Source: a virus. From it: DNA of 64,000 nt. The notes beneath the pieces are model-generated. The model was not told where the DNA came from, did not search any database, and saw nothing but the letters and a program-made list of their open reading frames with translations. This document shows positions 43,219 through 51,591 of this stretch, one piece after another; the first letter of the stretch is position 1, and each line of letters opens with the position of its first letter. Location: positions 124,001 to 188,000 of IMG/VR virus record IMGVR_UViG_3300034012_003212. The stretch is one strand, 5' to 3'. Both the position numbers and the translations under genes were made by a program.

Positions 43219-43728
43219 TTAACGATCAGGGCATTTCTGTGCAAAACAGGTAAATGAGTTATACGCATCCACGCCGGATACGAATAAATTCCTTATGTTT
43301 GGATGGTCCTCTAAGAAATCGCGAATCATCTCAGGCCTAAATGAATGTATGTGTTTTCTGTTATTCCACGGTCTCCAGTATTTCTGAGAATAGTCCGGAA
43401 GATAGAGGAAAAGAACGCCCCCGAATTTTAGAGAATCTATCCAGTAGTCCAGAGCTTCTGTCCAGTTAGGCACGTGTTCCAAGCAGTGACTGGAGAATAC
43501 GTAATCTAGCTCCTTCTGTGGAAAATTAGTCGCATGGAATCTATCATCTATTGCTGGATCCACGGGAATCGATCCTGGTAGGCTCCATTCAATCCTATTG
43601 CATCCAACATCTACTCCAACTCCTTTGCACACCTCAGAAGCAAATGGGAACGCGAATCTCGCAGCAAATCCTTCTGTCTGAAATTTAGGGTACAGTTGAC
43701 CCTTGAATTCTACCGTTTCTATTGGCAT
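43219..43728 (-). CDS. Class I SAM-dependent methyltransferase
   Basis: 169 residues with GVGVDVGCN (motif I), DYVFSSHCLEHVPNW (motif II region) and FGGVLFLYLPD (motif III). This is the type-11 methyltransferase layout, common in glycan clusters. It is the only minus-strand gene within the sugar cluster. Confidence 0.75.
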   Translation of the reverse strand: MPIETVEFKGQLYPKFQTEGFAARFAFPFASEVCKGVGVDVGCNRIEWSLPGSIPVDPAIDDRFHATNFPQKELDYVFSSHCLEHVPNWTEALDYWIDSLKFGGVLFLYLPDYSQKYWRPWNNRKHIHSFRPEMIRDFLEDHPNIRNLFVSGVDAYNSFTCFAQKCPDR

Positions 43729-43778
43729 AGTTTTCTCGATAAAAGTAACAACGAATGCATAGTATTATATAATATGGC

Positions 43779-44363
43779 ATGGTGAAGGTTTACTGCACAT
43801 TTATCAAAAACGGCGTCTATACGAAGGAATGGGTGTATAAACTTCGTGACAGGATATCAAGGAATTCTACGGTTCCCTTTGAATTTATATGCCTAACAAA
43901 TGAGAAATTGCTGGGAATAGATACAATAGCCATAAAAAATGTCGACGAACAATGGGCCAAAATTGAATTATGCAACCCATCGATAGATGGAAGGATCCAT
44001 CACATTGGTCTGGATTCTTTCATCATAGGAAATATAGACTTCTTCCTAAGAGAAGAAGAGTCGCTTCTATCATATGATTCCACCGAAGAAACCATCAAGA
44101 GCTCCTCAATATTCATCCTCAATGAGCACGAGAGATCACTCGTGTGGAATTCTGCGTGTAAATTTCATGAATGCATTGATGTATATGCAGATTGTCTGGA
44201 CGGTAAGTTGAGGACTATTCAAGAGAAACATCCAGGAAAAATTCAACGCTGCAAGTCCCCGGATGATGTGCTACTGTTTGGAACGAAGATACTGAATTTT
44301 TCAGGAGAAGCAAGACCTTCTGACTTTAAGGATAAACACTGGCTTAAAACATACTACTGGTAA
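43779..44363 (+). CDS. Glycosyltransferase-like protein
   Basis: 194 residues: VYCTFIKNGVYTKEWVYKLR, FEFICLTNEKL and HHIGLDSFIIGNIDFF. The L-D-x-F-I-I-G-N-I-D stretch resembles the metal site of GT8-like enzymes. It ends one base before the next gene. Confidence 0.55.
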   Translation: MVKVYCTFIKNGVYTKEWVYKLRDRISRNSTVPFEFICLTNEKLLGIDTIAIKNVDEQWAKIELCNPSIDGRIHHIGLDSFIIGNIDFFLREEESLLSYDSTEETIKSSSIFILNEHERSLVWNSACKFHECIDVYADCLDGKLRTIQEKHPGKIQRCKSPDDVLLFGTKILNFSGEARPSDFKDKHWLKTYYW

Positions 44364-44364
44364 A

Positions 44365-45114
44365 ATGGCACTTTGGTTCTACGATAAAGATAGGTGGAAG
44401 ACCATAAACATGCACAAGAAGGAAAACAACCTAACCGCATTCATATGCGGAGGCGGACCTTCGCTGTCTTTGGTGGACCCCCTTGTTCTTCAAGGAAAGA
44501 ATAGATTGATCGTGGGAATGAATAATACGTACCCGTTTATACAGCCGGACATATGGGTTGGAATGGATATTCCAGAATGTTACGATTCCTCTTTGTTCTG
44601 GGAACCCTTTCCTAAAATTATGAGGGGGAATTATGGTTCAAGGATTCACCGAGGGTATGAAGTCAGAAACCTCAACTCTATGTATTTTGCTGATGTTGTC
44701 GAGGGAAAATCCGATGAAACCTTCTTTGACATGACGGAAGACATGAAATTTTCATGGAAGAAAAACACCCTCGCATTTGCCCTTCAATTTACTCTGTGGT
44801 TAGGTGTAAAAAACATACGCCTCGTGGGAGTAGACCTAGACAATTCAAAGAAGGATTATCATGATGGGACGTATTTATCAGATGCTCAACGGGCATCTAA
44901 TTCATTGTTGTATGATCAACTCTTTCCATTTTTGAAATGGTTCAATGTAGAATCACAGAAGAGAGGAATAAATGTTGCATCATGCTCCCATAATTCCAGA
45001 ATAAATGAAATATTCCCATACATCCATTACATGGATGCGATAAAATACCTTGAAATAGATGTTCCAAGGGGAAGACTAAAAACCCATGTTCTCGAAAAGG
45101 ATGAAAATGAATAA
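44365..45114 (+). CDS. DUF115-like protein of glycan clusters
   Basis: 249 residues. TAFICGGGPSLSLVDP is a nucleotide-binding-like loop, and NIRLVGVDLDNSKKDYHDG is a second conserved block. This matches DUF115/Maf-like proteins linked to glycosylation of flagellin and other surface structures. The start of the next gene lies inside its end. Confidence 0.5.
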   Translation: MALWFYDKDRWKTINMHKKENNLTAFICGGGPSLSLVDPLVLQGKNRLIVGMNNTYPFIQPDIWVGMDIPECYDSSLFWEPFPKIMRGNYGSRIHRGYEVRNLNSMYFADVVEGKSDETFFDMTEDMKFSWKKNTLAFALQFTLWLGVKNIRLVGVDLDNSKKDYHDGTYLSDAQRASNSLLYDQLFPFLKWFNVESQKRGINVASCSHNSRINEIFPYIHYMDAIKYLEIDVPRGRLKTHVLEKDENE

Positions 45115-45775
45115 AAATCTAAACGCATTTTTTGATCGAATATACTGCATAAATCTCGACAAACGAAAGGATCGATGGGAAAAATCAAGCGATCTGTTCA
45201 ATGAATATAGCATTGATGTAACAAGGGTTTCTGGAATAGAAGATCCGACTCTTCCCTGGGATGGCCTCAGGAGAACGATAATCGGTGTATTTGATACTGC
45301 CATAAAAGAGGGGCTCAATCGAATCCTTATATTAGAGGATGACATCGATTGGACCAATGATTCTATTTCAGGATTCGATCCATGCAAGAATTCCCTTCCT
45401 GATGATTGGGATATGTTCTATTTCAGCGCCGCCCATCAATTCTGGCCAGTAAAACACAATAATCACTTGTTTAAACTTTCATGGTCTACTGCAGCTCATG
45501 CCATAGGATTTAATTCAAAGTGTTTTTCGTTTATCAGGGAATCATTACAAGATAATAAAAAAGCTATAGATGTGACATACTCCGATTTGCAGAAAAAATT
45601 AAATGCGTACTGTGCGATAGATCCCATCGCATGGCAGAGGAGAGATTACAGTGACATAGAGCACCAGGAAAAATGGTACCCGTATCTCAAGAACTTGAAC
45701 TTTTACGAAGAATATATGTATAATAAAGTGACTGTTGACGGAAGGGATACTATCACTGGCGAACAGAAATTTTAA
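45107..45775 (+). CDS. Family 25 glycosyltransferase
   Basis: About 222 residues: FFDRIYCINLDKRKDRWEK and RILILEDDIDWTND are the GT25 signature (I-N-L-x-x-R-x-x-R and E-D-D). Start chosen at ATG 45107 behind AAGG; ATG 45086 and 45101 are also in frame. It overlaps the DUF115-like gene by eight bases. Confidence 0.8.
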   Translation: MNKNLNAFFDRIYCINLDKRKDRWEKSSDLFNEYSIDVTRVSGIEDPTLPWDGLRRTIIGVFDTAIKEGLNRILILEDDIDWTNDSISGFDPCKNSLPDDWDMFYFSAAHQFWPVKHNNHLFKLSWSTAAHAIGFNSKCFSFIRESLQDNKKAIDVTYSDLQKKLNAYCAIDPIAWQRRDYSDIEHQEKWYPYLKNLNFYEEYMYNKVTVDGRDTITGEQKF

Positions 45776-45786
45776 AGGCATTTGCA

Positions 45787-46740
45787 ATGAAAATTCTTCT
45801 AACAGGCGGAGCTGGTTTCATAGGAAGCCACATAGCAGAGATGTATTGTTCACATGGTTTTGACGTCGTAGTGGTCGATGACCTCTCGACTGGAAAACTT
45901 GCAAATCTTGCATTTGATTCCAGCCACCATCTGAAATTTGTGCATGAAGATATAAGGGACCCCGAAGCGATGGAACGGGTGTTCGATGAATACGGGCCTT
46001 TCGATATCGTGAACCACCAGGCGGCACATGTGTCCGTATCTGAATCAATGAAGTCCCCGGTTCATGACATAGAAACTAATATCATAGGGACATTGAATGT
46101 TCTTTCGATAGCGAGAGGTTGCTCTAAATTCATATTCTCTTCATCCGGGGGAACAGTATATGGAATGCACACAACCCCGAGGGATGAGAGTCATCCAACG
46201 GAACCATTATCCATCTATGGCGTTTCGAAACTTGCATGCGAAAAATTGGTAAAGTTGAAGGCAGGGGAGATGAATTTCTCTTATGCTATACTCAGGTACG
46301 CTAACGTATATGGCCCAAAACAAACACCGCACGGAGAGGCTGGAGTAGTCTCTATATTTCTCGAAAAGATGTTATCCGACCAAGTGTGCACACTCTACAG
46401 CGGAGGTCAGTGCAGTAGGGATTACATCTACGTGACAGACGTCGTTAAAGCCAATGAAATATGCACGCTAACACCGGGAGCAAATGGAATATATAACGTC
46501 TCGACAGGTAAGACTATAAGGACAAAAGAGGTGTATTCGTTTCTTTCAGAAAAACTTATAGAAAAATCTATTGTTGATAGCACGAAAAAGGAATTAGCTC
46601 CTGATAGAGCGGGAGATATTCCATACTCGTGTTGCATACCTGGTTGCATACCCAGCTGGAAACCGGAAGTTGATTTTGAAAGAGGTCTTGATAATTTGCT
46701 GGCGTACGCAAACTGTAAGGAGGATGTATGCGTGAAATAG
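45787..46740 (+). CDS. NAD-dependent sugar epimerase/dehydratase (GalE-like)
   Basis: A 317-residue short-chain dehydrogenase of the extended type. ILLTGGAGFIGSHIAE binds NAD, VVVDDLSTGK is typical of GalE-like enzymes, and the Ser-Tyr-Lys site appears as SSSGGTVYG and IYGVSKLACEK. It would epimerise or dehydrate a nucleotide sugar for the transferases around it. GalE and UDP-glucuronate-type enzymes cannot be told apart here. Confidence 0.9.
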   Translation: MKILLTGGAGFIGSHIAEMYCSHGFDVVVVDDLSTGKLANLAFDSSHHLKFVHEDIRDPEAMERVFDEYGPFDIVNHQAAHVSVSESMKSPVHDIETNIIGTLNVLSIARGCSKFIFSSSGGTVYGMHTTPRDESHPTEPLSIYGVSKLACEKLVKLKAGEMNFSYAILRYANVYGPKQTPHGEAGVVSIFLEKMLSDQVCTLYSGGQCSRDYIYVTDVVKANEICTLTPGANGIYNVSTGKTIRTKEVYSFLSEKLIEKSIVDSTKKELAPDRAGDIPYSCCIPGCIPSWKPEVDFERGLDNLLAYANCKEDVCVK

Positions 46741-47009
46741 TGCTTGTCGCGGAAGAAAATAACCGCAAGGAGGCCGAGATGATAGAAAACAGAAAGGTGA
46801 TTGCTTTGTCTGAGAAATTCAATATAGACAAAGATGCACTGAAGAACATATCGTTCGAAGATTGGTCACGTGGATACATCTGCGTAATATCAAAATCAAG
46901 AATCGAACAGATGGATTCAAATGATCATATAGTACATCAGTATGGAGAGGTTAGTAATAATCATTACTACTTTGTCAAGAATGAGGCAATTTTCAATAAG
47001 GATGAATAA
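46728..47009 (+). CDS. Small protein, unknown
   Basis: 93 residues, charged; the start lies within the epimerase end (13-base overlap) behind AAGGAGGATGT, a strong Shine-Dalgarno. It shares one base with the next gene. Unknown function. Confidence 0.6.
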   Translation: MREIVLVAEENNRKEAEMIENRKVIALSEKFNIDKDALKNISFEDWSRGYICVISKSRIEQMDSNDHIVHQYGEVSNNHYYFVKNEAIFNKDE

Positions 47010-47299
47010 TGGGTAGCACAAAAAGCGCAGAAAAAATAATATTCTTGAAGTCAAATTCACCCGGGCCTTATGATATACCCATGAATGTTGTCGACGAGAA
47101 CGAAACAAGATACCTCTTTGAAATTGAGATCGACGATGCTTTCCATAGTTTTCCGATACTCAAAGAGGATATAGTCAGTAGTATATCCCTTCCGAGTGAA
47201 GATAGCACTATAATGGTGGAACTGAAGAAGGAAGCAATGGAAGTACTATATCGAGACATAGTGAGTATGGTTCGTTCCAATAATAACGATATATTCTGA
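47009..47299 (+). CDS. Small protein, unknown
   Basis: 96 residues, acidic. Its start and stop each overlap a neighbouring gene by one base (TAATG, TGATG), so it is part of one translation chain with the GT25 gene that follows. Confidence 0.6.
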   Translation: MGSTKSAEKIIFLKSNSPGPYDIPMNVVDENETRYLFEIEIDDAFHSFPILKEDIVSSISLPSEDSTIMVELKKEAMEVLYRDIVSMVRSNNNDIF

Positions 47300-48009
47300 T
47301 GAATCTCAACAATTACTTTGATCATATCTATTGCTTGAATCTCCCGGAATGCAAAGAAAGAGCAGCGGATACTCAGAAGAGGTGTGATGATTTCGGTATA
47401 TCCTTCTCATTTTTTCCTGCCATATCTGGAAAGTTGTTCTCAGACATACATTCCGGCTATTCTGGCGCACGAAGCACAAGGGTGTCTAACCCTAATTACA
47501 TGGCATGTGCATTGGGTCACCTGTCAATATACAGACACGCTCTGAGCAATTCATACGATAGGATACTTGTCATAGAGGACGACCTTTTGTTCAACCGTAA
47601 CATGGATTCCATTTTGGTTTCTGCAAAAGACGAGATACCCGACCAGTGGGACCTATTATATCTTGCATTCATACCGCTGACCGATGATCTCATGTTCTGG
47701 AATTACGGGATAATCGATGACAGATTCATCGGAGATAAGGTGTTTAGAGCAAAGAACCTGTGGTCGGCAATGGCGTATGGAATATCGGCCGACACTATGA
47801 GATGGATGGTTGATAGGTTCAACGGTTCTTTTGACAAGGAACTCGATCGTGTATTCGTTGAAGAGGTCCAGCCTAGGGGGAATTCTTTTGCTGTGTGCCC
47901 CCAGATTTTTGCAGGATACGATAATATGTCGAACAACTCTGAGCGTTTTGACACGATATTCGTAAAGAGCTTCGATTCCCGCAGGGCAAGGCCCGAGGAT
48001 TATGTTTAA
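47299..48009 (+). CDS. Family 25 glycosyltransferase, second copy
   Basis: 236 residues: YFDHIYCLNLPECKERAADT and RILVIEDDLLFNRN match the GT25 pattern; DQWDLLYLAF is the next conserved strand. Distinct from the gene at 45107 but of the same family. Confidence 0.8.
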   Translation: MNLNNYFDHIYCLNLPECKERAADTQKRCDDFGISFSFFPAISGKLFSDIHSGYSGARSTRVSNPNYMACALGHLSIYRHALSNSYDRILVIEDDLLFNRNMDSILVSAKDEIPDQWDLLYLAFIPLTDDLMFWNYGIIDDRFIGDKVFRAKNLWSAMAYGISADTMRWMVDRFNGSFDKELDRVFVEEVQPRGNSFAVCPQIFAGYDNMSNNSERFDTIFVKSFDSRRARPEDYV

Positions 48010-48020
48010 CGTTACACTAT

Positions 48021-48302
48021 ATGGATATGGATTCTAGAATTCAGATGGAATTTTTGGATAGATTCACTATTATGACAAAACTTGATTTCTGTTTTGGCAT
48101 ATGCACACTCATCCTTGATATTTTAGAAAAGGATGAAAGGGATAAATTCAAGAAGGTTAAAATTGAGTGGGAAAAGGCGATCAGGGAAAGATTTGAGTTG
48201 GGAATAAAGACCATCCAGGAGTATGAGACCGTGACTGAAGATGACATCAAGAACCTTAACCTATTCTTGGATGCAACATTAAAGGAGATGAATCTAAAAT
48301 GA
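48021..48302 (+). CDS. Small helical protein, unknown
   Basis: 93 residues, mainly helical and charged. It overlaps the next gene by four bases. No domain recognised. Confidence 0.55.
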   Translation: MDMDSRIQMEFLDRFTIMTKLDFCFGICTLILDILEKDERDKFKKVKIEWEKAIRERFELGIKTIQEYETVTEDDIKNLNLFLDATLKEMNLK

Positions 48303-48565
48303 TGACGAGTAAAGATGAGATATGGAAAAGAGCTAATGCAGCAAATGCAATTAGGTGTATAGCGCTTCTCGAGAGGATTTTTCCTAGTATGGCATCAGAT
48401 GCTATCATAGAATCTGGCAGCGTGTCGTCTGTTGAGAAGGTATCAACGAAGGAAAGAGCCCTTGAAAAAATTCGCCTCGGCCTCCAATCAATAACGGAAA
48501 CCGAGGCGAAAAATATACTGCTCGCACTCGACGAGAAAAAACCACAAAGATCTATAAAATTCTGA
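48299..48565 (+). CDS. Small helical protein, unknown
   Basis: 88 residues, helical. Ends two bases before the stop of the convergent head-cargo gene. Unknown role. Confidence 0.55.
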   Translation: MMTSKDEIWKRANAANAIRCIALLERIFPSMASDAIIESGSVSSVEKVSTKERALEKIRLGLQSITETEAKNILLALDEKKPQRSIKF

Positions 48566-48567
48566 TC

Positions 48568-49047
48568 TTAGAGAATCGGGCACTGGAAGTTATTCGTTCC
48601 AGTGAACTCAGCACACGCAAGATCATACATGCGTTTTGACATTTCTGGATCATTTACCGTCTTCCACTTTGCAGTATCAGCTCCCTGTGCAGCAAAGCTA
48701 GCTTCAAGTTCTAATTTATTTTTAGAGACCATGTAGTCTACTGCTGAATCCATCCATGATTTGAAACTGCTCATCTGTGACTGAGATAGTTCTCCTTGTT
48801 TTTGGGTGAACTCATCCAGATCTTTCATAACCTCATCCTTCTTTTTCTCCATTTCGGCGTAGATACGAGAACGCTCATCTGCGCTCTTCGCTTCCTTTAG
48901 AAGTTTTGTGTAAGACAGTTCTATATCCACCAACTTCTTTGCCTGGGTTTTTACCATCGTAACAGAAGAATCAACGATCTTTTTGAAATCGTCTACTGTC
49001 ATCTCGGACTCAAATATGAAATCCTTGAATTTTTTTACAAATGCCAT
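48568..49047 (-). CDS. Head-targeted helical protein
   Basis: 159 residues. MAFVKKFKDFIFESEMT is a clear targeting-type start; the rest is helical and Lys/Glu-rich. It follows the acidic head-cargo gene by 13 bases in one operon. Confidence 0.65.
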   Translation of the reverse strand: MAFVKKFKDFIFESEMTVDDFKKIVDSSVTMVKTQAKKLVDIELSYTKLLKEAKSADERSRIYAEMEKKKDEVMKDLDEFTQKQGELSQSQMSSFKSWMDSAVDYMVSKNKLELEASFAAQGADTAKWKTVNDPEMSKRMYDLACAEFTGTNNFQCPIL

Positions 49048-49060
49048 AGTCTAATTTTTT

Positions 49061-49432
49061 TTAGTCTTCGTCTTCTCCCATGTCCTCATCATCTTCATCG
49101 TGGCGATGATGTTTCTTGGAATGATGCTTTTCTTCCTCATCTTCATCATCATCTTCTCCCCTTTCTTCATCATAGCTCTCTTCGCCTTCTTCTGACTCAC
49201 CCTCTTCTTCGTCTTCATCAATCTCGATAACTTCTTTTGCCTTCATTACAAGGTCTTCAACCTTTTCCATGAATGCATCATGCAATTCCTCTGGATCTGC
49301 ATCTTCGTCATCGTTATCTTTCCATTCGTTCCATGCATTCACCAGTTCTTCAAGCATCTCATAGAGATCTTTGTGGCTCACAACCTCTTCGGTTTCTTCT
49401 GTCCACTCTTCAAAAATTTGTACGTACTTCAT
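49061..49432 (-). CDS. Head-targeted, highly acidic protein
   Basis: 123 residues from MKYVQIFEEWTEETEEV, then an extremely Asp/Glu-rich second half with a His/Lys patch. Such acidic tails are seen in scaffold or core proteins of T4-like heads. A GATATATAC box lies 16 bases upstream. Confidence 0.65.
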   Translation of the reverse strand: MKYVQIFEEWTEETEEVVSHKDLYEMLEELVNAWNEWKDNDDEDADPEELHDAFMEKVEDLVMKAKEVIEIDEDEEEGESEEGEESYDEERGEDDDEDEEEKHHSKKHHRHDEDDEDMGEDED

Positions 49433-49448
49433 CTTGATCTATTTTTTT

Positions 49449-49457
49449 GTATATATC
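49449..49457 (-). promoter_or_regulatory. Late-promoter-like box GATATATAC
   Basis: Drives the two head-cargo genes at 48568-49432; the leader is A-rich. It overlaps the end of the nuclease-like gene. Confidence 0.5.
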
Positions 49458-50181
49458 ATTCTGTTGGCAAATTTAGAGTCGTTAAGTACCACCATTTTGT
49501 TGGATTTTTGAAATCATTACAGGTAAACATCGACACGAAATCAGCTTTATAGAATCCTTCCTTTTTAACACGCTTTAATTTCTCATGTATTTTACAAAAA
49601 AGAACTGATACTCCGTATACGCCGAGATCTTTTAACGTTGTCACATTCTTTGTTGGGAATCTATTTGATAAGTTAATTTCAATGTTCTCGAATTCACTCC
49701 ATGGAACAGAATTTCCTCTAGCTAAAAACATACCAGTAGAACGATCATATGTTACTCTTTTACCAGGATTTTCAAGGTCTTGTGAGAATATTACTGTTTT
49801 AACTTCAACTATTTTCCCCTCATTGTTTCCTTGTGTTATGATGAGATCGTTGTACAGGGAATCATTTTTTGTATCATCTCCCATAAATTGCAATCGTCCG
49901 TTGTGTCGATTTTTTAACCACAATTCAGGAGCCTTTCCAACCAATGTCGTTGAACGAATCTCCTCATAACTGCGATACGATCCAGTGTATCTATCAGTCC
50001 TTGCCGCATTACTTCTAAATAACCTTAGTGCCTGGCCTTCTATTTCATCATTAAATGATTCTATCGCAGATAATTCATCTACAGTAAACGATTCTTTGTT
50101 TATTTCTGGACACAGTGCTATTTCCACAAATGCTTTGGCCATTCCGCGGATGTCTGAATAATCGACAGAGATTTTTTCCAT
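49456..50181 (-). CDS. Possible PD-(D/E)xK nuclease-fold protein
   Basis: 241 residues. YNDLIITQGNNEGKIVEVKT (about 109-128) has the D...E-x-K spacing of restriction-type nucleases. The rest has no clear feature. The match is short, so a nuclease role is tentative. It starts one base after the preceding stop. Confidence 0.4.
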   Translation of the reverse strand: MEKISVDYSDIRGMAKAFVEIALCPEINKESFTVDELSAIESFNDEIEGQALRLFRSNAARTDRYTGSYRSYEEIRSTTLVGKAPELWLKNRHNGRLQFMGDDTKNDSLYNDLIITQGNNEGKIVEVKTVIFSQDLENPGKRVTYDRSTGMFLARGNSVPWSEFENIEINLSNRFPTKNVTTLKDLGVYGVSVLFCKIHEKLKRVKKEGFYKADFVSMFTCNDFKNPTKWWYLTTLNLPTE

Positions 50182-50182
50182 T

Positions 50183-50575
50183 TCAAACTTTCTTTCGATG
50201 TGATGAAAATTTCTTCACCCATTCTGGGTACACGTCTGCCAATCTAAGACATTCATCAATGGAGCCCAATTTAACAGTAGATGCGTCAACTGCATGTTCT
50301 GATTGGTTGATGATTATATCAATGAATTGTTCGTGTGTGTGGAATTTGTAGGAGGGTATTTGAGAAAGGCCAATGCTGGCAACGAATGATAGACTTTCGT
50401 TGCTTTGATAGACAAGAACAAGGACTATTGTTTTTTCAGTCCTTTTGTTCTCTGGATCTGTCATGTAATAGATCTCTTCTATCTGACCGTCGACGAAATC
50501 AACCCGGTCAATAAACTCGAGAACTACCCCTTCTCTCTTCTGGATCTCCTGGGCGAGATCAATCAATTCTTTCAT
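50183..50575 (-). CDS. Protein of unknown function
   Basis: 130 residues with an alternating strand/helix pattern and no motif. It lies immediately upstream of the nuclease-like gene and probably shares its transcript. Confidence 0.55.
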   Translation of the reverse strand: MKELIDLAQEIQKREGVVLEFIDRVDFVDGQIEEIYYMTDPENKRTEKTIVLVLVYQSNESLSFVASIGLSQIPSYKFHTHEQFIDIIINQSEHAVDASTVKLGSIDECLRLADVYPEWVKKFSSHRKKV

Positions 50576-50661
50576 GCTGCTTAGTGATTTTATCCCTGAA
50601 TTAATCAGAGCATGCTAAAATACTAAATTTCCCCTTTGTAAAAAATAATTTTACATTAGGT

Positions 50662-50925
50662 CTACTTTTTTTCTGATAGGCTCTGCATGAGTTCGTCGGT
50701 TATCTTTCCGTCGCACTTCATCCCATTATCTGCCTGATACGCAAGAATGGCAGACCTCACAATATCATCGTACAGATCAATCTCGCTCTGGTCCGGATTC
50801 GACGGTCCTGTTTCAAGATATCCTAGATCCACTAAAGATGATTTTACTTTCTTCATAATCTCATCAGATGTGGCTTCAGGTTTTTTGGAATCCTTTACAT
50901 ATTGTGCAAACTTCTTGACTTTCAT
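50662..50925 (-). CDS. Head-targeted peptidoglycan-binding-domain protein
   Basis: 87 residues. MKVKKFAQYVKDSKKPE is a targeting-type start. The remainder is a PG_binding_1 repeat: SSLVDLGYLETG, IVRSAILAYQADNGMKCDGK and ITDELMQSL. A murein-binding domain with a head-targeting start is unexpected, since head cargo normally acts in the cytoplasm; it may recognise something else. Confidence 0.65.
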   Translation of the reverse strand: MKVKKFAQYVKDSKKPEATSDEIMKKVKSSLVDLGYLETGPSNPDQSEIDLYDDIVRSAILAYQADNGMKCDGKITDELMQSLSEKK

Positions 50926-51035
50926 TACGTGTATTTTTTTATTAAAAATAAGTCTTGAGCGTACAGATAAAAGTAAAGGGAATGTAATTACACATTCCCT
51001 TTATATTTACATACATTTTTTTCTGTTCACTCGAT

Positions 51036-51533
51036 TTACCACTCGGATCCACCGATGAAACGATTAGCTGCGTTTCGGCCTTCGATGTGTGTCTGCATTG
51101 CTTCTTCTACGCCAATACATTCTGCCAACATCTCTCGCCAATTGGGCCAGATGCTTTCATCGATGAAGCTAAGATCGCAACCGGTGAAATTTGTCCCCTT
51201 TCCGTACCTAGAAAGATAGAATGAAGGGATATTATCTGTTCCCGGCTGTGTTGCGTCTAATCCCTTACAGTAGGAAAAATCAGCACCGGAGAAATCACAA
51301 CCTTCCATTTTAACATTGGTGAAATCAGAACCGGAGAATTTTGCGTTTACAAAAGGACCGCTAAGTTCAGCACCATCAAGTATAGCACCTTCGATCTCCG
51401 TAACAAAGTCCGGGCCGAAGTATGTTTCCATGATTTCTTCCTTTGTCATAGCCTTTACCGGGGGTGTTGTTTCTCCCATTTCATTTTCGTTCATGCGGAT
51501 GAATGAACTGAAAGTTTTTACGTGTTTTGCCAT
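51036..51533 (-). CDS. Head-targeted pentapeptide-repeat protein
   Basis: 165 residues. MAKHVKTFSSFIRMNENEMG is a targeting-type start. From about residue 48 there are A(D/N)LxG-like pentapeptides (GAILDGAELSG, AKFSGSDFTN, GCDFSGADFS). Pentapeptide-repeat proteins form a right-handed helix that can mimic DNA, for example to inhibit gyrase. Delivery with phage DNA would fit such a role (inference). Confidence 0.65.
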   Translation of the reverse strand: MAKHVKTFSSFIRMNENEMGETTPPVKAMTKEEIMETYFGPDFVTEIEGAILDGAELSGPFVNAKFSGSDFTNVKMEGCDFSGADFSYCKGLDATQPGTDNIPSFYLSRYGKGTNFTGCDLSFIDESIWPNWREMLAECIGVEEAMQTHIEGRNAANRFIGGSEW

Positions 51534-51555
51534 TGTATACCTCTATTATTTTTTT

Positions 51556-51564
51556 GTATATATT
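51556..51564 (-). promoter_or_regulatory. AATATATAC late-promoter-like box
   Basis: One-base variant of the box; an A-rich leader and AGAGG precede the ATG at 51533. Confidence 0.45.
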
Positions 51565-51591
51565 AAAACAATTGTCATTTTTTACATGCTA

